Shown: one piece after another, positions 50,781 to 59,973 of the stretch | How positions within the stretch are numbered: position 1 is the stretch's first letter | How the letters are laid out: every line of letters starts with the position of its first letter | Assembly (NCBI GenBank): GCA_963925675.1 | Contig: CAWUSW010000025.1 | Span: forward strand, 3,746 to 67,745 | Direction of reading: 5' to 3' | From: Eutrophocola sp963925675 | Lineage (GTDB): Bacteria; Pseudomonadota; Gammaproteobacteria; Pseudomonadales; Pseudohongiellaceae | Length of the DNA stretch: 64,000 nt | Made by a program: the position numbers and the translations under genes | The notes under the pieces: model-generated | What the model saw: the letters and a program-made list of their open reading frames with translations, nothing else | What the model was told of the DNA's origin: nothing | The model's database searches: none

Positions 50781-51299
50781 ATGGACAAAATTGAACTCAA
50801 TGACATCACGCTTAAGCAGGTTTCCTCTCCTGAAGCTGTGGCGCTCACGGACTATGCACAAGACCAGATAAGCGCGGGCAAGAAAGTGGTTTTAAATTTT
50901 GAGCTGGCTCTCAATAAAGAGCAAATCATTGACAGTAATTTTTCCAAAGCGCCGGTTGAATTTACAATAGGTGATGGCAATCTTATGCCTGGTTTTGAAC
51001 TGGCATTATTCGGCATGCGAGCCGGTGAGGAAAAATCCATGACAATTCCTTCCGACCAGGCTTTTGGCAACGCGCGCGAGGAAAATATCCAGACTTTTCC
51101 CCGCTACCGATTTCCTGCAGATCTGGCGATGGAGAAGGGGCTGATGATAAATTTTAGCGACGCTGGTGGTAGTGAACAGCCAGGTATAATCAAAAGTTTT
51201 AACTCAGAACGAGTAGAAATTGACTTCAACCATCCCCTTGCTGACAGGGAAATCCTGTTCAAGGTTAAAATACATTCTGTAACACCAGAGTCATCCTGA
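50781..51299 (+). CDS. fkpB: FKBP-type peptidyl-prolyl isomerase, SlpA type
   Basis: 172 residues. VVLNFELALNKEQIIDSNF, FTIGDGNLMPGFELALFGMRAGEEKSMTIPSDQAFG and NHPLADREILFKVKI place it in the SlyD/SlpA group with an inserted flap domain. A cytosolic chaperone and prolyl isomerase. In its usual place between lspA and ispH. Confidence 0.94.
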   Translation: MDKIELNDITLKQVSSPEAVALTDYAQDQISAGKKVVLNFELALNKEQIIDSNFSKAPVEFTIGDGNLMPGFELALFGMRAGEEKSMTIPSDQAFGNAREENIQTFPRYRFPADLAMEKGLMINFSDAGGSEQPGIIKSFNSERVEIDFNHPLADREILFKVKIHSVTPESS

Positions 51300-51336
51300 A
51301 CCTAAACAAGTTTTGATAATTAAGCACAATGACAAT

Positions 51337-52311
51337 ATGAATTCACCAAATATGGCCCTGCAAATAAAATTAGCTAACCCTCGGGGATTTTGTGCTGGTG
51401 TCGATCGCGCCATAGACATTGTTAATCGAGCTCTGGATATCTATGGTCCACCAATCTATGTGCGACATGAAGTGGTTCATAACAAAACGGTGGTTGAATC
51501 CCTGCGCAAGCGTGGTGCTATTTTTGTCGATGAGCTTTCCGATGTACCTTCCAATGATGCCAAGGGAAAATCGTCAATTGTCATCTTCAGTGCTCATGGT
51601 GTTTCGCAGCAGGTAAAAGACGAGGCAGTAGAATTAGGATTGCAAGTTTTTGATGCAACCTGTCCGCTGGTCACCAAAGTTCATCTGGAAGTCATCAAGT
51701 ATAGTGCTGCGGGCAGGGAATGTATTCTGATAGGGCATGCCTTTCATCCTGAGGTGGAAGGCACTATGGGCCAATACGATACCAGTAATGGCGGACGGAT
51801 TTTTCTGGTGGAGTCAGAAGATGATGTGCAAACCCTGGAGGTGCATGATACAGATAATCTTGCCTTCGTGACACAAACGACACTTTCCATGGATGATACT
51901 GCGCGGATTATTGATGCACTGCGTAAGCGCTTTCCTAAAATCCAGGGGCCCCGTAAAAAAGATATTTGCTACGCCACGCAAAATCGTCAGGATGCGGTAA
52001 AACAGCTGGCATTGGAAAATGACCTGGTGCTTGTTGTTGGTTCTCCTAACTCATCCAATTCAAATCGTTTGAAAGAACTGGCCGAGCGCATGGGCAGTGA
52101 AGCCTACTTGATTGATCATGCCGGGGAGATCAAGGAGAGCTGGTTCCAGGGTAAGCATTCAATAGGTCTTACTGCGGGGGCTTCAGCACCTGAAATCCTG
52201 GTACAGGAAGTGATTAAGAAACTTGTCAGTATGGGAGCAAAAGCCTCCATTGAGATGGATGGTGTCGAGGAAAATATTGTGTTTTCCATGCCCAGAGAAC
52301 TCAGACTATAG
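51337..52311 (+). CDS. ispH: 4-hydroxy-3-methylbut-2-enyl diphosphate reductase
   Basis: 324 residues from ATG 51337; ATG 51352 is equally possible, and an in-frame TTG at 51313 less so. Last enzyme of the MEP pathway, making IPP and DMAPP with a 4Fe-4S cluster. Cluster cysteines lie in ANPRGFCAGVDRAI, FDATCPLV and DICYATQNRQ; HEVVHN and VVGSPNSSNSNRL hold substrate-site residues. Ends the murJ-ribF-lspA-fkpB-ispH run. Confidence 0.97.
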   Translation: MNSPNMALQIKLANPRGFCAGVDRAIDIVNRALDIYGPPIYVRHEVVHNKTVVESLRKRGAIFVDELSDVPSNDAKGKSSIVIFSAHGVSQQVKDEAVELGLQVFDATCPLVTKVHLEVIKYSAAGRECILIGHAFHPEVEGTMGQYDTSNGGRIFLVESEDDVQTLEVHDTDNLAFVTQTTLSMDDTARIIDALRKRFPKIQGPRKKDICYATQNRQDAVKQLALENDLVLVVGSPNSSNSNRLKELAERMGSEAYLIDHAGEIKESWFQGKHSIGLTAGASAPEILVQEVIKKLVSMGAKASIEMDGVEENIVFSMPRELRL

Positions 52312-52358
52312 TCAGAGTTCTGGATTTCAGTTTAATAAGTATTGCACAGTAATCATGG

Positions 52359-52378
52359 AAACACTGCCAGTGTTTTTC
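52359..52378. terminator. Possible shared terminator between ispH and pilR
   Basis: AAACACTG, C, CAGTGTTT with a short T tract after it on the plus strand and A tract on the other side. In the gap between two convergent genes. Confidence 0.5.
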
Positions 52379-52406
52379 AATAATAAATCGAGTGTTTGAA
52401 GCCCGC

Positions 52407-53795
52407 TCATTGATCAATATTATCAAGTCCCAGCTTTTTCAGTCGATAACGAAAAGAACGGAAAGTCATCCCCAATTTTTTGGCGGCTGCGGTTCTGTTC
52501 CAGCGTGTTTCTTCCAATGCCTTTTTAATCGCGATCTTTTCAATTTCTTCCAGGTGATCCTCCAGTGAAAATCCATCTTCATATTCTACGTCATCTGATG
52601 CCTGGGTCAGGAAAGTGCCAATATCGTCCTCAGCGTCACCGTGTGAAGCTAAATTCGGCAAATCACTGGCGGTAATGAGGTCATTATCAGCCAGAGCCAG
52701 AGAGTAATGCAGTACATTTTCCAGTTCCCTGACATTACCCGGAAAGTTGTAATTCTGAAGTTTATCCAGCGCATCCTCGCTGAGGGTTAATGCCTTTAAT
52801 CCATGCTCCAGTGCGAAATTCTTCAGAATATGGTCAGCTATCATCGTGATGTCATCTTTTCTTTCGCGCAAACTGGGGACTTGCAGTTCAATGACATTAA
52901 TCCGGTAATACAGATCTTGCCGTAAATTACCTTTATCAAGCTCATCGGAGAGGTTTTTGTGAGTGGCGCTGATTATTCTCACATCAACGCCTATTTCCTG
53001 TTCAGAGCCCACTGGTCTAACCGACTTCTCCTGTATTGCCCGTAATAATTTAACCTGCATTTGCAAGGGCAAGTCGGCTATTTCATCGAGAAAAAGACTG
53101 CCACCATTTGCCGCCTGGAATAAACCGACTTTGTCAGCTGATGCACCGGTAAAACTGCCTTTTTTATGTCCGAAGAATTCACTTTCCATTAATTCGGAAG
53201 GAATGGCACCACAGTTGATTGCCACGAATTTTTTATCCCGTCGTGAGCCATTCAAATGGATGGCTCGTGCCGCCAATTCCTTGCCACTGCCTGATTCGCC
53301 GCTGATAAATACCGGTGCCTGACTACGTGCCAGTTTAATGATTTGTTCTTTGAGTTTTTTAATCTGGGAAGACTCACCCACTATTTTAGTGGTGGAATCA
53401 AAGTCTACATTGGATTTGGCAGGCAATTCGTGTTTCAGCTTTAGTGCACTGCCGACCATTACACGTAACTTTTTAATATCAACTGGCTTGGATACAAAAT
53501 CAAAAGCACCTGATTTAAGGGCATTAATCGCAGTTTCAGTATTACCGTGTGCGGTGATTACGGCTACTGGAATATGTGGATATTTAATCTGAATTTCTTT
53601 TACCAGATCGATTCCATTGCCGTCCGGCAGGCGCATATCGGTGAGGCAAAGATGGAAATCATCGCTACCAAGTAATTCTCGAGCTTCAGCAAGTGTGCTG
53701 GCAGAGGCAGAAGCCAGCTCCATTCGACCAAGAGTAATTTCCAATAATTCCCGAATATCAGGTTCGTCATCAATGATTAGTACTTTTTGCATCAT
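52407..53795 (-). CDS. pilR: Sigma-54 response regulator PilR
   Basis: 462 residues. Receiver domain 1-115 with the phospho-Asp in LCLTDMRLPDG and the Lys in FVSKPVD; AAA+ domain with GESGSGKE, GSFTGASAD (the sigma-54 contact loop, Ser for the more common Ala, as in other PilR), GGSLFLDEIADLP and PGNVRELEN; Fis-type helix-turn-helix at the end (WNRTAAAKKLGMTFRSFRYR). It activates type IV pilin transcription with RpoN. No pilin gene is in the window. It follows pilS by 16 bp. Confidence 0.95.
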   Translation of the reverse strand: MMQKVLIIDDEPDIRELLEITLGRMELASASASTLAEARELLGSDDFHLCLTDMRLPDGNGIDLVKEIQIKYPHIPVAVITAHGNTETAINALKSGAFDFVSKPVDIKKLRVMVGSALKLKHELPAKSNVDFDSTTKIVGESSQIKKLKEQIIKLARSQAPVFISGESGSGKELAARAIHLNGSRRDKKFVAINCGAIPSELMESEFFGHKKGSFTGASADKVGLFQAANGGSLFLDEIADLPLQMQVKLLRAIQEKSVRPVGSEQEIGVDVRIISATHKNLSDELDKGNLRQDLYYRINVIELQVPSLRERKDDITMIADHILKNFALEHGLKALTLSEDALDKLQNYNFPGNVRELENVLHYSLALADNDLITASDLPNLASHGDAEDDIGTFLTQASDDVEYEDGFSLEDHLEEIEKIAIKKALEETRWNRTAAAKKLGMTFRSFRYRLKKLGLDNIDQ

Positions 53796-53811
53796 ATTTT
53801 CAAACTATTTT

Positions 53812-55440
53812 TTACACTATAAATTTTTCAGAAGCAGGGAGATTAATACGAAAACAGCTTTTGTTACCATCAACACGCAGATATGACAATTGCGCCTGGT
53901 TAGACTCGCAAATTTCCTTACAAATAAACAGACCAAGCCCGGTTCCACTGGATTCAGTGGTGAAAAATGGCTCAAACATCTGCATCAGGTGTTCTTCAGC
54001 GATTCCTTCGCCATCGTCAATTATATCCATGATGGTGTTTTTATTGACGGGATTCAATCTTGCCGAGATATTGAGATGATTCTTGCCAGTAGATTTTCTG
54101 CTGTAGCGTAATCCGTTCTCACAAAGGTTGGTAAGTAATTGTTCCAGTTGACTCTGGTCAAAACGTACCTGGATATTTTTTGGCTCTACATTGAAATCAA
54201 TAGTGACAGGCTCAGCCTGTGAATTGGAGAATTTGGCAATAAATTGTTCTAGCCATCCATACAGGTTGATGATGTCGGGAGATTTATTCTTGTTTCGAGA
54301 GAGACCTAGAATATTCTCGATGATGTGATTAACTCTCATCGCATGTGTGTCAATGATCTCCAGAAGTCGCTTGTCACTTTTGATGATGGTATTTGATTCT
54401 CCAAGCAGTTGGCTGGCATGGCTGATTGCGCCAAGGGGATTTCTCACTTCATGGGCAATACTGGCAGTCAGACGCCCCAGAGAGATAAGTTTTAGTTGCT
54501 GTGCTTTACTGGTGAGAACCGTGTAGTCCTCAAGGAAAATGAGAATATTTGAGTCCTTGCCTGGGGTTAGATAGGCAAATGTTGCTTGCAGTTCCGAGTT
54601 GGTGTTTTGCACTTTGAACTGATAGGTTTTCAGAAGATTGTCGTGTTGCCAATTCTGTAACTGTTTGAATAATGTTTCAGGTATTTTTGTGGTTTGCTGT
54701 TGCGGATTTTCTGAATCAGCTAAAAACCTTTTTGCCGAGTCATTGATATTTAGAATGATGCCTTCATGGTTTACAACTACTATACCTGCATGCATGCGCT
54801 GAATTATCTGGTCATTCATCTCCTGCAGTGACTGGATATTTTTAGCCTGTTGTTGAACAAAGATTTTGTTTTGTCTTATTTTTCCACCAAGATATTGCAA
54901 ATAGCCTGATACTACGAAGAGGGAAAAGCCCAGCAGTCCTGCCTGGATGAAATATACGATGCCTTCATCAATAATCAGATAGAGATAGACTTCACTATAA
55001 ATGACCAGAATTGAGCCAACTGCTGCAAAAAAAGTACTGAGTCTGGAGCGAAATAATAAACTTCCCGAAGCAACCGGTACGATTAGCAGATTAGCCATAC
55101 CGCTGCTTACGCCGCCAGATGTGTAGCTGAGGAGCACCAGGAAAAGTATATCTACCAGAATTACACTGATAAATTGTGCGGTGAGCACCGTTTTGGTTTT
55201 TGGCAGGAAGCCACGGAAAAATACCGCTATATTAAACGTCAGATAAACGACGACTACTTTCACAAATAAATCGGGGTTGATGATTCCCAGAGTTGACGTT
55301 AAGGATCTGAAATAAAAAATTATCAACAGGATCAGGGATAACATCAGACGATAGATGTTGTAAACATTAAATACTTTTTGGTCTTGCTGCTGGGTGAGAT
55401 ATTCCAGATTCAGGTTGTTAGAGTTTTCTAGTGAAGGCAT
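53812..55440 (-). CDS. pilS: Sensor histidine kinase PilS
   Basis: 542 residues. Six N-terminal membrane helices (about 25-190), a PAS-like domain (about 210-310, with NHEGIILNINDSAKRFL), HisKA with ASIAHEVRNPLGAISHAS (phospho-His), and an ATPase domain with NLCENGLRYS, DDGEGI and TESSGTGLGLF. The six-helix polar-localising layout and pilR next to it support PilS, the partner that phosphorylates PilR and senses pilin in the membrane. Confidence 0.94.
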   Translation of the reverse strand: MPSLENSNNLNLEYLTQQQDQKVFNVYNIYRLMLSLILLIIFYFRSLTSTLGIINPDLFVKVVVVYLTFNIAVFFRGFLPKTKTVLTAQFISVILVDILFLVLLSYTSGGVSSGMANLLIVPVASGSLLFRSRLSTFFAAVGSILVIYSEVYLYLIIDEGIVYFIQAGLLGFSLFVVSGYLQYLGGKIRQNKIFVQQQAKNIQSLQEMNDQIIQRMHAGIVVVNHEGIILNINDSAKRFLADSENPQQQTTKIPETLFKQLQNWQHDNLLKTYQFKVQNTNSELQATFAYLTPGKDSNILIFLEDYTVLTSKAQQLKLISLGRLTASIAHEVRNPLGAISHASQLLGESNTIIKSDKRLLEIIDTHAMRVNHIIENILGLSRNKNKSPDIINLYGWLEQFIAKFSNSQAEPVTIDFNVEPKNIQVRFDQSQLEQLLTNLCENGLRYSRKSTGKNHLNISARLNPVNKNTIMDIIDDGEGIAEEHLMQMFEPFFTTESSGTGLGLFICKEICESNQAQLSYLRVDGNKSCFRINLPASEKFIV

Positions 55441-55493
55441 AAGGTTGAATAATCTAGAGCCTGAAAGGGTGGAAGTTGAATTTGAAGGCCTTG

Positions 55494-55742
55494 TTATTGG
55501 TCACCAGCAAGGTATTTTTCTTTATGCCTGTCACTGCAAAACCATTGCGTTTCATGTCTGACGGCATCCTGCTCAGGAACATGCACAGAGCAGAACTGGC
55601 AAAGCACCATGTTACTTTGTTCTATTTCACCTCTGGTGTTTTCTTTGTTGCCTTTCTTGCTTTGACTGGTCTGAAAGTTCTTGACTACACGCCACAACAT
55701 CCAGATTACCAGAGCGAAAATAATGAGTCTGATCAAGCCCAT
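55494..55742 (-). CDS. PP0621-family small membrane protein
   Basis: 82 residues. One N-terminal helix (LIRLIIFALVIWMLWRVV), a charged linker and a zinc-ribbon-like end with CQFCSVHVPEQDAV and WFCSDRHKEKYL (three Cys plus His). The family is known from Pseudomonas near pilSR; its function is unknown. It lies 53 bp upstream of pilS on the same strand. Confidence 0.85.
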   Translation of the reverse strand: MGLIRLIIFALVIWMLWRVVKNFQTSQSKKGNKENTRGEIEQSNMVLCQFCSVHVPEQDAVRHETQWFCSDRHKEKYLAGDQ

Positions 55743-55961
55743 AAAAAATCTTTATATTAAGTACACAGTATCAGACAATACCGCACCTGTATGACAATAT
55801 CCATAAACTCCTACTACTATATGTGCTGGGTTATGCTCATCAATGTATGATGACTTTTGGAGCAGTTTGCTAATCTCTTAATGAATAGTGTTAACGTCAT
55901 TTTTTAATCAACAGATTCACAGGATACCCGCTTGTCAAACCCCGGTGTTAAAGAACAAAGC

Positions 55962-57602
55962 ATGAGCTTGAATATAGCAATGGCGCAGGTGAATCCGGTC
56001 GTGGGTGATATTCCTGGAAATACTGCGCTGGTAATCAATACTATTGAGGAAATACTGGCACAGCATGCGCCTGATATTGTGGTGTTTCCTGAATTGGTAA
56101 TTACGGCCTATCCTCCGGAAGACCTTCTGCTCAGGGCAAGCCTGGATATCAGAGTGGAAGACGCCCTGAACACCATCAAGGCAAAGAATTTTGATACCCA
56201 TCTGGTTATCGGTTATCCGGGAAGAGAGCAGGGGCATCTCTACAATATGCTCTGTGTCATCTTTCGCGGCAAAGTAATTGCAAGGTACAGGAAGCAATGC
56301 CTGCCAAATTATCAGGTGTTTGATGAGAAGCGTTATTTTGCTGCGGGTACTGCTCCCTGTGTTATTGACATAAAGGGCGTGCCGGTAGGCTTCAGTATTT
56401 GTGAAGATCTTTGGGAGCCAGGTTCCATGAGTCAGGCAGAGTCAGCCGGTGCCAAAGTGATGATTAATATAAATGGCTCTCCTTTTCATGCTGACAAAAT
56501 GAATGATCGGCTTTCTGCTCTTCATGCAAGACAGGAAGAGGCTGCATTACCAATAATTTATGTCAACCAGGTGGGAGGGCAGGATGAGTTGGTGTTTGAT
56601 GGTTGTTCAATGGCTGTTGATGGAGATGGGACTATAAAAGCCCAGGCACCGGCCTGCGAAGAAAGTGTGGCGATGCTCAAGGTTGAATATGATGGCGTCA
56701 GCGCAACTATTGAGGAAGGTGAGTTAAGCGAGATAGAAGAAAATGAAGCGCTGATTTATAAGGTACTGACTCTGGGCCTGCATGATTATGTCGTTAAAAA
56801 CGGATTTTCTGGTGTGGTGCTGGGGCTTTCTGGTGGCATCGACTCTGCACTGACCTTGGCTATCGCAGTTGATGCATTGGGCAAAGATAAAGTTCATGCG
56901 GTAATGATGCCGTTTAAATATACCTCAAGTATGAGTATTGAGGATGCCGAGCAACAGGCCGGGAATTTTGGCGTTAATTACCAGGTGATTCCAATAGAGA
57001 ATGTGTATGAAGGTTTTATGGCAAGCCTGGCACAGGAGTTTTCCGGTACCACGGTAGATTTGACTGAGCAGAACTTACAGGCGAGATGCCGTGGTGTCAT
57101 GTTAATGGCTATTTCCAATAAAAGAGGTTACATGGTACTTACCACCGGAAACAAAAGTGAAATGGCTGTAGGGTATTCGACCTTGTACGGAGATATGGCA
57201 GGGGGCTTTGATGTCTTGAAAGATGTTCCCAAAATGCTTGTGTATGCCCTGTCACGCTTCAGAAATAACCTGGTCAGTGATCGCTCTGAAGAAATGATCC
57301 CCTGGCGGGTAATCGAAAGACCGCCATCAGCAGAGTTGGCACCGGATCAGGTTGATGAAGATAACCTGCCACCCTATGCAATACTCGACCAGATTCTTGA
57401 GTTGTACATTGAGGGTGACCAGAGCGCCCATGCCATAATAGATAAAGGTTTTGATCATGATACGGTTATGCGAGTATTAAGGCTGGTAGACCTAAATGAA
57501 TACAAACGCAGGCAGGCTCCCGTTGGCGTCAGAATCAGCAAAAAAGGTTTTGGCAGGGATCGCCGTTATCCGATAACTTCGGGATGGAAGCTTGGAGAAT
57601 GA
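55962..57602 (+). CDS. nadE: Glutamine-dependent NAD+ synthetase
   Basis: 546 residues from ATG 55962 (ten more codons are open to a TTG at 55932). N-terminal nitrilase-type glutaminase: Glu in VFPELVITAYPP, Lys in YRKQCLPNY, Cys in FSICEDLWEP. C-terminal synthetase: LGLSGGIDSALTLAI and TTGNKSEMAVGYSTLYGDMAGGF. It amidates nicotinate adenine dinucleotide to NAD. The TGA is 12 bp before a GATACAA array. The 219 bp upstream show no clear site. Confidence 0.97.
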   Translation: MSLNIAMAQVNPVVGDIPGNTALVINTIEEILAQHAPDIVVFPELVITAYPPEDLLLRASLDIRVEDALNTIKAKNFDTHLVIGYPGREQGHLYNMLCVIFRGKVIARYRKQCLPNYQVFDEKRYFAAGTAPCVIDIKGVPVGFSICEDLWEPGSMSQAESAGAKVMININGSPFHADKMNDRLSALHARQEEAALPIIYVNQVGGQDELVFDGCSMAVDGDGTIKAQAPACEESVAMLKVEYDGVSATIEEGELSEIEENEALIYKVLTLGLHDYVVKNGFSGVVLGLSGGIDSALTLAIAVDALGKDKVHAVMMPFKYTSSMSIEDAEQQAGNFGVNYQVIPIENVYEGFMASLAQEFSGTTVDLTEQNLQARCRGVMLMAISNKRGYMVLTTGNKSEMAVGYSTLYGDMAGGFDVLKDVPKMLVYALSRFRNNLVSDRSEEMIPWRVIERPPSAELAPDQVDEDNLPPYAILDQILELYIEGDQSAHAIIDKGFDHDTVMRVLRLVDLNEYKRRQAPVGVRISKKGFGRDRRYPITSGWKLGE

Positions 57603-57614
57603 AAACAAATACGA

Positions 57615-57635
57615 GATACAAGATACAAGATACAA
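57615..57635 (+). repeat. Heptamer array after nadE
   Basis: Three perfect GATACAA units (57615-57635), led in by AATACGA, 12 bp after the nadE stop. It runs on to the REP-like triple repeat. Confidence 0.93.
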
Positions 57636-57675
57636 GCATGCGGCTTAAGCTGCTCTCACAGGAATCTGGAAAATT

Positions 57676-57897
57676 TGTAGGAGGGACTTCAGTCCCGAAG
57701 AAAGGGGCTTTGTTCTTCGCGGTTAAAACCGGTCCTACAAGGGATAGCGAATTCAGGCAGGAGGGACTTCAGTCCCGAAGAAAGGGGCTGTATTCTTCGC
57801 GGTTGAAACCGCTCCTACAGGGGATAGCGAATCCATGCAGGAGGGACTTTAGTCCCGAAGAAAAGGTGCTTCGTAGTTCGCGCTTGAAAGCGCGAAT
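57676..57897. repeat. Tandem REP-like elements, three copies, 80-bp period
   Basis: GAGGGACTT(C/T)AGTCCCGAAG begins at 57681, 57761 and 57841, exactly 80 bp apart. Each copy has the hairpin GGGAC/GTCCC, then AAAGGGGCT, TTCGCGGTT(A/G)AAACC and (in two copies) CTCCTAC, which pairs back to GTAGGAG, so the whole unit is a double hairpin. The third copy is diverged and ends in CGCGCTTGAAAGCGCG. Same unit as 17486-17508. Most of the 320-bp nadE-DUF4212 gap. Confidence 0.93.
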
Positions 57898-57922
57898 TTT
57901 TAAAAGTTAAAAGTGGAACACT

Positions 57923-58210
57923 ATGTCTGAACAAGATAACGGATACTGGAAAGAAAATATTCGCAACCTCAAAATCCTGTTGAGTATCTGGTTTGTGGTT
58001 TCATTTTTGTTGTCTGTGATTTTTGTAGATCAACTTGATGTCATTCGCATTGGCGGCTTCAAACTTGGTTTCTGGATGGCACAGCAGGGCTCTATATATG
58101 TCTATGTAGTGCTTATCTTTGTCTATCTTAAAATGATGGATAAGCTTGATCACAAATATCACCATGATGAAAAAGATATTCTTGCTGAAGAAAGCCGGAA
58201 TAATGAATAA
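57923..58210 (+). CDS. DUF4212 small subunit of a sodium:solute symporter
   Basis: 95 residues, two membrane helices (LLSIWFVVSFLLSVIFVDQL and GSIYVYVVLIFVYLKMMDKL), WKENIRNL at the start and FKLGFWMAQQGS between, which is the DUF4212 pattern. The C-terminus is His/Asp/Glu-rich. These proteins accompany VC_2705-type symporters, and the partner gene follows. GTGGA, part of a GTTAAAA-GTGGAAC heptamer-like stretch, is the likely ribosome site. Confidence 0.93.
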   Translation: MSEQDNGYWKENIRNLKILLSIWFVVSFLLSVIFVDQLDVIRIGGFKLGFWMAQQGSIYVYVVLIFVYLKMMDKLDHKYHHDEKDILAEESRNNE

Positions 58211-58264
58211 ATAAACTACCCGAATCCCTCTATCCCGATATGAATAAACTAAAGAAATAATCTT

Positions 58265-59947
58265 ATGAGTTTACAGACCCTGACATACCTGTTCGTAGGA
58301 ATAAGTTTTCTGGTTTATATCGCCATTGCTGTCTGGTCTCGTGCGTCTTCTACAAAGGAGTTTTATATCGCCGGAGCCCATGTTTCTCCCCTGGCAAATG
58401 GCCTGGCAACTGCAGCCGACTGGATGTCTGCAGCCTCTTTTATTTCCATGGCAGGCATTGTGTCCTATATGGGCAGAGACGGGTCTGTTTATCTGATGGG
58501 ATGGACCGGTGGCTATGTGTTGCTGGCCTTGTTAATAGCACCTTACCTGAGGGATTTTGGCAAGTTTACTATCCCGGACTTTATTGGTGATCGTTATTAC
58601 AGTCAGTTTGCGCGCATGGTAGCGGTGTTTTGCGCGATTTTTATTTCCTTCACTTATGTGGCAGGACAGATGCGCGGTGTAGGCGTGGTGTTTTCACGTT
58701 TCCTTGAAGTAGATATCAATATGGGTGTTTTGATTGGAATGGGGATTGTTTTCTTTTACGCTGTGCTTGGTGGAATGAAAGGCATTACCTACACACAGGT
58801 GGCTCAATACTGTGTTCTGATTTTCGCCTACATGGTGCCAGCTGTGTTTATTTCAATTCTGATGACCGGCAATGTGATACCGCAATTGGGATTTGGCTCT
58901 GAGCTTAATGAATCCTACGGGGGTGGTTATCTGCTCGACAGACTGGATGGCTTGCATCAACAGTTGGGTTTTGCTGCCTATACCCAGGGGTCACGCAGCA
59001 CTTTGGATGTGCTGTTTTTCACTGCAGCACTTATTATGGGGACAGCCGGTTTGCCCCATGTGATTATTCGTTTTTTTACTGTCCCCAGTGTCAGGGCGGC
59101 ACGTAAGTCAGCGGGATACGCCCTGTTTTTTATTGCTATTTTGTACACAACTGCGCCTGCAATAGCCGCATTCGCTCGCACCAATCTTCTCAATACAGTA
59201 AATAACGCGGTGTACTCAGAAATGCCGGGCTGGTTCACCACATGGGAAAACACTAACCTGATCCGGTTCGATGACAAAAACGCCGATGGCAGAATTCAGT
59301 ATGTGGCAGATCCTGAGATTAATGAGTTGTTTGTGGATCGGGATATTATCGTGTTGGCAAACCCCGAGATTGCCCAGTTACCCAATTGGGTGATAGCACT
59401 GGTAGCAGCAGGCGGGCTTGCAGCGGCTTTATCTACAGCAGCAGGATTGCTATTGGTTATTTCAACATCAATATCTCACGATTTGCTAAAACGAAATTTG
59501 ATGCCTGATATTTCAGAAAAACAGGAATTGTTGTTTGCTCGTATTGCGATTTTCTTTGCGGTTTGTGTGGCAGGGTATTTCGGCATTAATCCCCCCGGCT
59601 TTGTGGCAGAAGTGGTGGCTTTTGCCTTTGGTCTCGCGGCCTCATCATTTTTTCCCGCTATTGTGCTGGGAATATTTTCTATTCGCATGAATAAGGAAGG
59701 TGCTATAGCCGGCATGATTTCAGGAATTGCATTTACATCGTCTTACATTATCTACTTTAAATTTATCAATCCTGCTGCCAATATTTCTGATAACTGGTGG
59801 TTTGGTATTTCACCGGAAGGCATTGGTACTCTGGGTATGTTGATTAATTTTGCGGTATCGATCGCAGTATGCCGATTTACGCCTGCACCACCAAAAGAGG
59901 TTGTTGATATGGTGCTGGATATTCGGGTGCCAGGTAAACCGGCATAA
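58265..59947 (+). CDS. Sodium:solute symporter (VC_2705/ActP-like)
   Basis: 560 residues and about 13 helices. SSS-family landmarks: TKEFYIAGAHVSPLANGLATAADWMSAASF, MGRDGSVYLMGW, FSRFLEVD, GGMKGITYTQVAQY, LPHVIIRFFTVPSVRAARKS and AAALSTAAGLLLVIST. An extra loop of about 60 residues (near 300-365, with KNADGRIQYVADPEINEL) is characteristic of this subfamily. It probably takes up acetate or another small carboxylate with Na+; the substrate is inferred from relatives only. Confidence 0.93.
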   Translation: MSLQTLTYLFVGISFLVYIAIAVWSRASSTKEFYIAGAHVSPLANGLATAADWMSAASFISMAGIVSYMGRDGSVYLMGWTGGYVLLALLIAPYLRDFGKFTIPDFIGDRYYSQFARMVAVFCAIFISFTYVAGQMRGVGVVFSRFLEVDINMGVLIGMGIVFFYAVLGGMKGITYTQVAQYCVLIFAYMVPAVFISILMTGNVIPQLGFGSELNESYGGGYLLDRLDGLHQQLGFAAYTQGSRSTLDVLFFTAALIMGTAGLPHVIIRFFTVPSVRAARKSAGYALFFIAILYTTAPAIAAFARTNLLNTVNNAVYSEMPGWFTTWENTNLIRFDDKNADGRIQYVADPEINELFVDRDIIVLANPEIAQLPNWVIALVAAGGLAAALSTAAGLLLVISTSISHDLLKRNLMPDISEKQELLFARIAIFFAVCVAGYFGINPPGFVAEVVAFAFGLAASSFFPAIVLGIFSIRMNKEGAIAGMISGIAFTSSYIIYFKFINPAANISDNWWFGISPEGIGTLGMLINFAVSIAVCRFTPAPPKEVVDMVLDIRVPGKPA

Positions 59948-59973
59948 GACTTTTTTGGTAATTTCCTTGCTTC

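Noticed and set aside
57676..57897. Regular 80-bp repeats considered as a CRISPR array
   Set aside because: The whole 80 bp is repeated with no unique spacers, each unit is a double hairpin, and no cas gene is near.
57584..57910. A 108-codon frame overlapping the nadE end
   Set aside because: It translates the heptamer array and the three REP-like copies; its repeats are DNA-level.
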